Shown piece by piece: positions 59,698-64,000 of a stretch of DNA of 64,000 nucleotides (positions are counted from its first letter, which is position 1; each line of letters opens with the position of its first letter). The stretch is from positions 62,001-126,000 of the forward strand of contig WGMK01000013.1 of the NCBI GenBank assembly GCA_016125095.1, read 5' to 3'. Both the position numbers and the translations under genes were made by a program. Below the pieces are notes generated by a model. The model saw nothing but the letters and a program-made list of their open reading frames with translations. It was not told where the DNA came from and did not search any database. The stretch comes from Candidatus Hydrogenedens sp. GTDB lineage: Bacteria > Hydrogenedentota > Hydrogenedentia > Hydrogenedentales > JAEUWI01.

Positions 59698-61063
59698 CGA
59701 CGAAGAAAACATGCGGCGGGTTCTGGAAGTCCTGCTGCAGAAGGACGGCCATGTCGTGGATCAAGCGCAGGACTTGGCTGCGGCACGCCGGATACTCGCG
59801 GCGGAGGCTTGCGACCTCGTGCTTGCAGACCAGCGCTTGCCGGATGGAGAGGGGCTGGCGCTCGTACCGGAGTGCCGTGCCATGGAGCCGCCCGTACCGG
59901 TCATTCTGTTAACGGCTTATGCGTCGATCGACCTCGCCGTGTCGGCATTGCGCGAGGGCGCATTCGACTTTCTCACAAAGCCCTTCAATCCCGGCGTACT
60001 CCGTGGCGCAGTGCACCGAGCCTTCGAGCACGTGTCCCTCCTGAGGGAAAACCTTCGCCTCAAGAATGAACTCGTTCGCCTCAACGCTACGGGCGATCTT
60101 GTGGGGCGCAGCCCGGCCATGACCAGACTTCGCGAGCTCATCGGCCGTGTGGCACCCGCGAGCGCCACGGTACTCATAACAGGCGAAACCGGGACGGGTA
60201 AAGAGCTGGTTGCGCGGGCGATACACCAGTCCAGCGCTCGTTCCAGCAAGCCACTCCTTATCGTCAATTGCGCGGCAGTGGCCGAGCAGTTGCTGGAAAG
60301 CCAGCTATTCGGCCACGAACGCGGCGCCTTTACCGGGGCCGACCGCGCTCACCGCGGGTTTTTCGAGGCCGCCGATGAGGGAACGCTGTTCCTCGACGAG
60401 GCGGGTGAGATGTCGTTGGGGCTTCAAGCCAAGCTGTTGCGCGTGCTGATGGACGGCGAGGTCATGCGGGTCGGGGCTTCGTCCCCGCGCCATGTGGATG
60501 TGCGTGTGCTTGTAGCCACGCATCGCGACCTTCAAAGGATGGTTGCCGAAGGACGCTTTCGAGAGGATCTTTATTACCGGTTGAATGTGGTTCCCATTCC
60601 CGTGCCGCCGCTCCGGCAGCGGCGCGAAGATGTTGCCCCGCTGCTCGAGCACTTCCTGGTTCAAGTGGCTCTGGAAATGAAAGTGCCGCGGCGACGGGTA
60701 TCGTCCGCGGCGCTAGCCCGGTTGACGAACTACGATTTCCCCGGCAATGTGCGGGAACTGAGGAACCTTGTCGAGCGCGCCTACATTCTGGGCCGGAACG
60801 AACTGCTCGAAGCAGAAGACTTTTCTTTGGCGGCGGAACCAGCTTCTTCCGTGGCAGAGGATCCTCTGGGGCCGGTACTGTCGCGGCTGCCGGAGTCGAT
60901 CAATTTGCGCGAGGTGTTGGAGGACTTGGAGCGAGCCCTGCTGCACCGCGCGCTGGAACAGTCCGGTGGCGTGCAGGCCGAGGCCGGGAGGCAGCTCGGG
61001 CTAAGTCGCAGCGACATGGTATACCGGGTGCGCAAGTACGGATTGGAAAGCGAAACACGCTAG
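59675..61063 (+). CDS. sigma-54-dependent response regulator, NtrC family
   Basis: 462 residues. Receiver domain with D52 in LVLADQRLPDG and K102, then an AAA+ domain with Walker A GETGTGKELVARAI, GAFTGA and Walker B GTLFLDEAGE, and a Fis-type helix-turn-helix at the C-terminus (EAGRQLGLSRSDMVYRVRKYG, abridged). GGAGAAG precedes the ATG at 59675. Overlap with the kinase gene by 23 nt. The only sigma-54 promoter beside it (58123-58139) reads away to the rubrerythrin gene, which is its plausible target. Confidence 0.95.
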   Translation: MARILVLDDEENMRRVLEVLLQKDGHVVDQAQDLAAARRILAAEACDLVLADQRLPDGEGLALVPECRAMEPPVPVILLTAYASIDLAVSALREGAFDFLTKPFNPGVLRGAVHRAFEHVSLLRENLRLKNELVRLNATGDLVGRSPAMTRLRELIGRVAPASATVLITGETGTGKELVARAIHQSSARSSKPLLIVNCAAVAEQLLESQLFGHERGAFTGADRAHRGFFEAADEGTLFLDEAGEMSLGLQAKLLRVLMDGEVMRVGASSPRHVDVRVLVATHRDLQRMVAEGRFREDLYYRLNVVPIPVPPLRQRREDVAPLLEHFLVQVALEMKVPRRRVSSAALARLTNYDFPGNVRELRNLVERAYILGRNELLEAEDFSLAAEPASSVAEDPLGPVLSRLPESINLREVLEDLERALLHRALEQSGGVQAEAGRQLGLSRSDMVYRVRKYGLESETR

Positions 61064-61169
61064 CGCTGCTAGGGGTTGAAGTTGACACACAGCCGCTTGC
61101 GCTCTACCCTTGGCATATAAGGGCGCTGTTGCGCTTACGGGAGTTCGAAGTATAGGCATCCGCTTGCAA

Positions 61170-64000
61170 ATGTCCGGCGCCGGTTTGGCCTCCGCCCTCG
61201 CGGCCGTCGCTCTCGTGCCGCACACCGCGCGCGCGGAGGCGTCCGCGTTCTTCCACGAACAAGTCGCGCCGCTGCTGGCGGGGCGGTGTCTGGAATGCCA
61301 CAGCGCGGGCGGCAAGGGCGGGCTCGACCTCCGCAGCAAGGAGACGGCCTTCACCGGCGACGATGGCGCGGTGGTGGTGCCGGGGGATCCGGCCGCGAGC
61401 CTGCTCTATGAATACGTTTCTACCCACGAGATGCCCCCGAAGAAACCGCTGGAGCCCGCCGAGATCGAGGTCTTCCGCCAGTGGATCACCGAGGGGGCGT
61501 TTTTTCCCGACGAGCCCATCAATCCCTTCGCGATCACTTCGGACCGGCGCGCGGGCTACGATTGGTGGTCGCTGCAGCCGCTCTCCGATGCCGCTCCGCC
61601 CACGGACGCCGCGAACCCGATCGACGCCTTTGTGCAGGCCAAGCTCGACGCGTCCGGACTTGTGGCCAATCCGCCCGCGAGCCCGCGAGATCTCATCCGG
61701 CGCGCAACCTATGACCTGACCGGGTTGCCGCCAACGCCCGAGGAAACCGAATCCTTCGTGACGGCCTGCCGCGAGGAAACCGGCAACGACGCTGCGGTGG
61801 GCGATGCAGCCTACGGCTTATTGCTCGACCGACTGCTGGCCTCGCCGCGCTACGGCGAGCAGTGGGGCCGCCACTGGCTGGATATCGTGCGCTATGGCGA
61901 GAGCAACGGCTACGAACGCAACGTACTCTTCGACAACATCTGGCCCTACCGCGACTATGTAATCCAGTCCTTCAACGAGGACAAGCCCTTCACGCGCTTC
62001 ACGCTCGAACAGCTCGCGGCCGACTCGCTCGACCCCGGCAATCCCGACGTCGAAGTCGCCATGACGTTTCTGGTCTGTGGACCCTACGACGACGTGGGCA
62101 ATCAGGACCCGGTGAAGGCCGCGCAGATACGCGCCGACGCCGTGGATGAGATGATCCGCACCACCAGCGAGGCCTTTCTCGGGCTCACGGTCGGCTGCGC
62201 GCGCTGCCACGATCACAAGTTCGATCCCATCGCCGCGACGGACTACTACCGCATGTACGCCACCTTCGCCGGGGTATCGCACGGCGACCGCGAGGTGGCG
62301 ACGAGGGAGCAGGAGCGCGAGCGCGCCGATCTCTTGAAGCCCCTGATTGATGCGCGCAACACCGCATCGGCCGAGCGTGATGCGTTCCAGCAGGCCATCG
62401 TCGCCCGCAGCGAGGCAAGGGCGGCCGAATTGGAAGCGTTCTGGACGCGCCCCGCCGTATCCCGCAATCTCACGGAAGAAACGTTCCCGCCGGTGGAGGC
62501 GCGCTTTGTGCGGCTCATGGCCGAAGGGCGCGACGATGATCCCTATGCCGTGTCGGGCTTCCGCATCGACGAGTTCGAGGCATGGACCGCGGAGGAGTCC
62601 CCCCGCAATGTGGCCGCGGCGTCGACCGGGGCGACGGCCCGCGGGGCCAGCCGCGCGCCCGGCGATTTCGCGGACGCCTACGAGGCGGACCTGGCCATCG
62701 ACGGGAAATACGGCGCCCGGTGGCAGGCGACGGGTCCGGAACTCGTCATCGAATTCGCCCAGCCCGAGACCATTGCGCGCGTGTCGTTTTCCAGCGACCG
62801 CAACGCCGCGCTGGCAGAGGGGCATCCCGAGACGCCGTTCATTTCCGAATACCGCATCGAGGTGTCCATGGATGGCGAGGCGTGGACCGAGGTGGCGAAC
62901 GCGCGCGACCGGAAACCCTCGAACGATCGGCACCGCCTCAAGCGGCTGATCGATAATGAAATCACGGCCGAGGAACGCGCGCGGCTGGCCGAGCTGGACG
63001 CGGCATCGGCCGCGGCCCAGGCGGCCGTGAATGCGGTGCCCCCGCTGCCGCGCCTGCGCGTGGGGCTGCTGCGCCAGCCCGATGCCGACCAGCACGTGTT
63101 TATCGGCGGCAGCCCGCAGCGGCCCGGCGATGCCGTCGTGCCCGCTAGCCTGTCCACGCTCGAATCCGCCGCGGGTGCCTATGCGCTGCCCGCGGACGCC
63201 CCGGAAAAAGAGCGCCGCCATGCGCTCGCGAAATGGATCACCCACAAGGACAATCCCCTGCCCGCGCGCGTGCTGGCCAACCGCCTCTGGCAATACCACT
63301 TCGGCACGGGCCTCGCCGATTCGCCCAGTGATTTCGGCTTCATGGGTTCGCCGCCCTCGCATCCGGCGCTGCTCGATTGGCTTGCGCGCGAACTGCAATT
63401 GCCCAGCATCAAGCCCGGCGGCGGCGACTATTCGTTGCCCGAGCGCATCGGCGAGGCTTGGCGCCTCAAGCGCATGCACAAGCTCATCATGCTGTCCGAT
63501 GCCTACCGCCGTTCCGCCGCGTGGAATGAAACCGCCGCCGCGTCCGACGCCGACAGCCGCCTGCTTTGGCGCTTCCCGCCGCGACGCCTCCGCGCCGAGG
63601 AACTGCGCGACACCATGCTGGAAATCGCCGGCGTGCTCGACACCCGCATGGGCGGTCCCGGTTTCCGCCTCTACAACTACCTGAACGACAACGTCTCCAC
63701 CTACGTGCCACTCAACGAATACGGCCCCGAGACCTACCGCCGCTCGGTCTACCACCAGCAGGCCCGCGCCATGTACGTCGATCTCGTCACTGATTTCGAT
63801 GCGCCCGACTGCGCCTTCTCCGTCGCCAAGCGCGTCGATACCACCACACCGCTGCAGGCCCTCACGCTGCTCAACCACGACTTCACGATGGAGATGGCCG
63901 ACGCCCTCGCTGCGCGCGTCCAGCGAGACGCCGGCCCCGAGTCGCGCGCTCAGCTCGCCCGCGCCTACGCCCTCGCCTTCAACCGCGCCCCGGCCCCCGA
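61170..64000 (+). CDS. PSCyt1/PSCyt2/PSD1 (DUF1549/DUF1553) exported protein, 3' end beyond window
   Basis: The frame is open to the right edge (943 codons), so the gene is truncated. Signal peptide (ALAAVALVPHTARAEAS), then a cytochrome c-like PSCyt1 domain with haem motif CLECH (SAGGKGGLDLRSKE follows). The DUF1549 (PSCyt2) domain contains GRHWLDIVRYGESNGYERN and a second CARCH. Between it and DUF1553 is an F5/8C-like discoidin insert (about residues 440-590, VSGFRIDEFEAWTAEE to VSMDGEAWTEVANARD). DUF1553 (PSD1) follows with LANRLWQYHFGTGLADSPSD. These large proteins are a trademark of planctomycete-type bacteria and sit next to DUF1501 genes, which would lie just outside the window. Confidence 0.92.
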   Translation, partial: MSGAGLASALAAVALVPHTARAEASAFFHEQVAPLLAGRCLECHSAGGKGGLDLRSKETAFTGDDGAVVVPGDPAASLLYEYVSTHEMPPKKPLEPAEIEVFRQWITEGAFFPDEPINPFAITSDRRAGYDWWSLQPLSDAAPPTDAANPIDAFVQAKLDASGLVANPPASPRDLIRRATYDLTGLPPTPEETESFVTACREETGNDAAVGDAAYGLLLDRLLASPRYGEQWGRHWLDIVRYGESNGYERNVLFDNIWPYRDYVIQSFNEDKPFTRFTLEQLAADSLDPGNPDVEVAMTFLVCGPYDDVGNQDPVKAAQIRADAVDEMIRTTSEAFLGLTVGCARCHDHKFDPIAATDYYRMYATFAGVSHGDREVATREQERERADLLKPLIDARNTASAERDAFQQAIVARSEARAAELEAFWTRPAVSRNLTEETFPPVEARFVRLMAEGRDDDPYAVSGFRIDEFEAWTAEESPRNVAAASTGATARGASRAPGDFADAYEADLAIDGKYGARWQATGPELVIEFAQPETIARVSFSSDRNAALAEGHPETPFISEYRIEVSMDGEAWTEVANARDRKPSNDRHRLKRLIDNEITAEERARLAELDAASAAAQAAVNAVPPLPRLRVGLLRQPDADQHVFIGGSPQRPGDAVVPASLSTLESAAGAYALPADAPEKERRHALAKWITHKDNPLPARVLANRLWQYHFGTGLADSPSDFGFMGSPPSHPALLDWLARELQLPSIKPGGGDYSLPERIGEAWRLKRMHKLIMLSDAYRRSAAWNETAAASDADSRLLWRFPPRRLRAEELRDTMLEIAGVLDTRMGGPGFRLYNYLNDNVSTYVPLNEYGPETYRRSVYHQQARAMYVDLVTDFDAPDCAFSVAKRVDTTTPLQALTLLNHDFTMEMADALAARVQRDAGPESRAQLARAYALAFNRAPAP

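Noticed and set aside
61105..61140. Possible sigma-54 promoter (TTGGCATATAAGGGCGC) upstream of the PSCyt gene
   Set aside because: GG and GC are 11 nt apart rather than 10 and no TTGC follows; kept as no call.
61818..63878. Open frame of 686 codons antisense to the PSCyt protein
   Set aside because: Sense strand has a full domain series; the antisense product is repetitive and unrecognisable.

Overview
The window is GC-rich, densely coded chromosomal DNA from a free-living, diderm bacterium. Exported PSCyt1/PSCyt2/PSD1-type cytochrome-like protein, FGE-type sulfatase, CehA/McbA metallohydrolase, DUF1572, rubrerythrin and several exported beta-rich proteins together are typical of Planctomycetota/Verrucomicrobiota/Hydrogenedentota-like lineages; I cannot place it further without a search. 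There is no rRNA, CRISPR array, integrase or recognisable transposase. One tRNA (Pro, anticodon TGG) is present.

Layout. 1-5.6 kb: an exported glycosidase-like protein (cut by the left edge), inorganic pyrophosphatase, then a KinB/AlgB-like sensor kinase and sigma-54 response regulator. 5.7-7.3 kb: a palindromic repeat, then a near-perfect sigma-54 promoter driving DUF1328 membrane protein, coiled-coil lipoprotein and CsbD, an envelope/general stress cassette. 7.3-13.3 kb: small membrane proteins, a PspF-like activator, Nudix hydrolase, HtrA protease, and an orphan sugar ABC ATPase. 13.4-23.1 kb: methyltransferase, repeat-rich spacer, membrane and HD-GYP-like proteins, CehA/McbA lipoprotein, alpha/beta hydrolase and two divergent glycosyltransferases. 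23.2-33.2 kb: an exported HU/EF-Tu-domain-II/HU chimera, DegT aminotransferase, DinB-like protein, tRNA-Pro, hypothetical exported proteins, and a phosphoesterase-pgm-ppk2 run. 33.3-35.0 kb: two half-kilobase direct copies of a palindrome mosaic flanking one membrane protein. 35-44.7 kb: AAA ATPase plus TPR protein, HNH nuclease, PP2C phosphatase, methyltransferase-TPR, YceI, and a minus-strand operon in which a toxin-antitoxin pair sits between an ABC ATPase and its substrate-binding lipoprotein.

44.8-51.4 kb is one long plus-strand operon: FHA-GAF-PP2C phosphatase, RsbW-like kinase and STAS protein (a complete partner-switching module) run directly into MlaE, MlaF, MlaD, a PqiC-like lipoprotein and a membrane protein. 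This joins stress-type signalling to phospholipid transport. 51.4-55.6 kb: MenA, MenC, a hotdog thioesterase (possible DHNA-CoA thioesterase) and a sulfatase. 55.6-56.7 kb: a membrane protein divergent from a TetR regulator across two perfect tandem operators. 56.8-61.1 kb: DUF2231 protein and exported rubrerythrin, the latter behind a second near-perfect sigma-54 promoter, divergent from an NtrC-type two-component pair. The window ends inside the PSCyt protein.

The main theme is sigma-54 and partner-switching control of envelope and oxidative stress functions: three GAFTGA-containing activators lie in 53 kb, and two of them sit beside sigma-54 promoters that they could plausibly serve.
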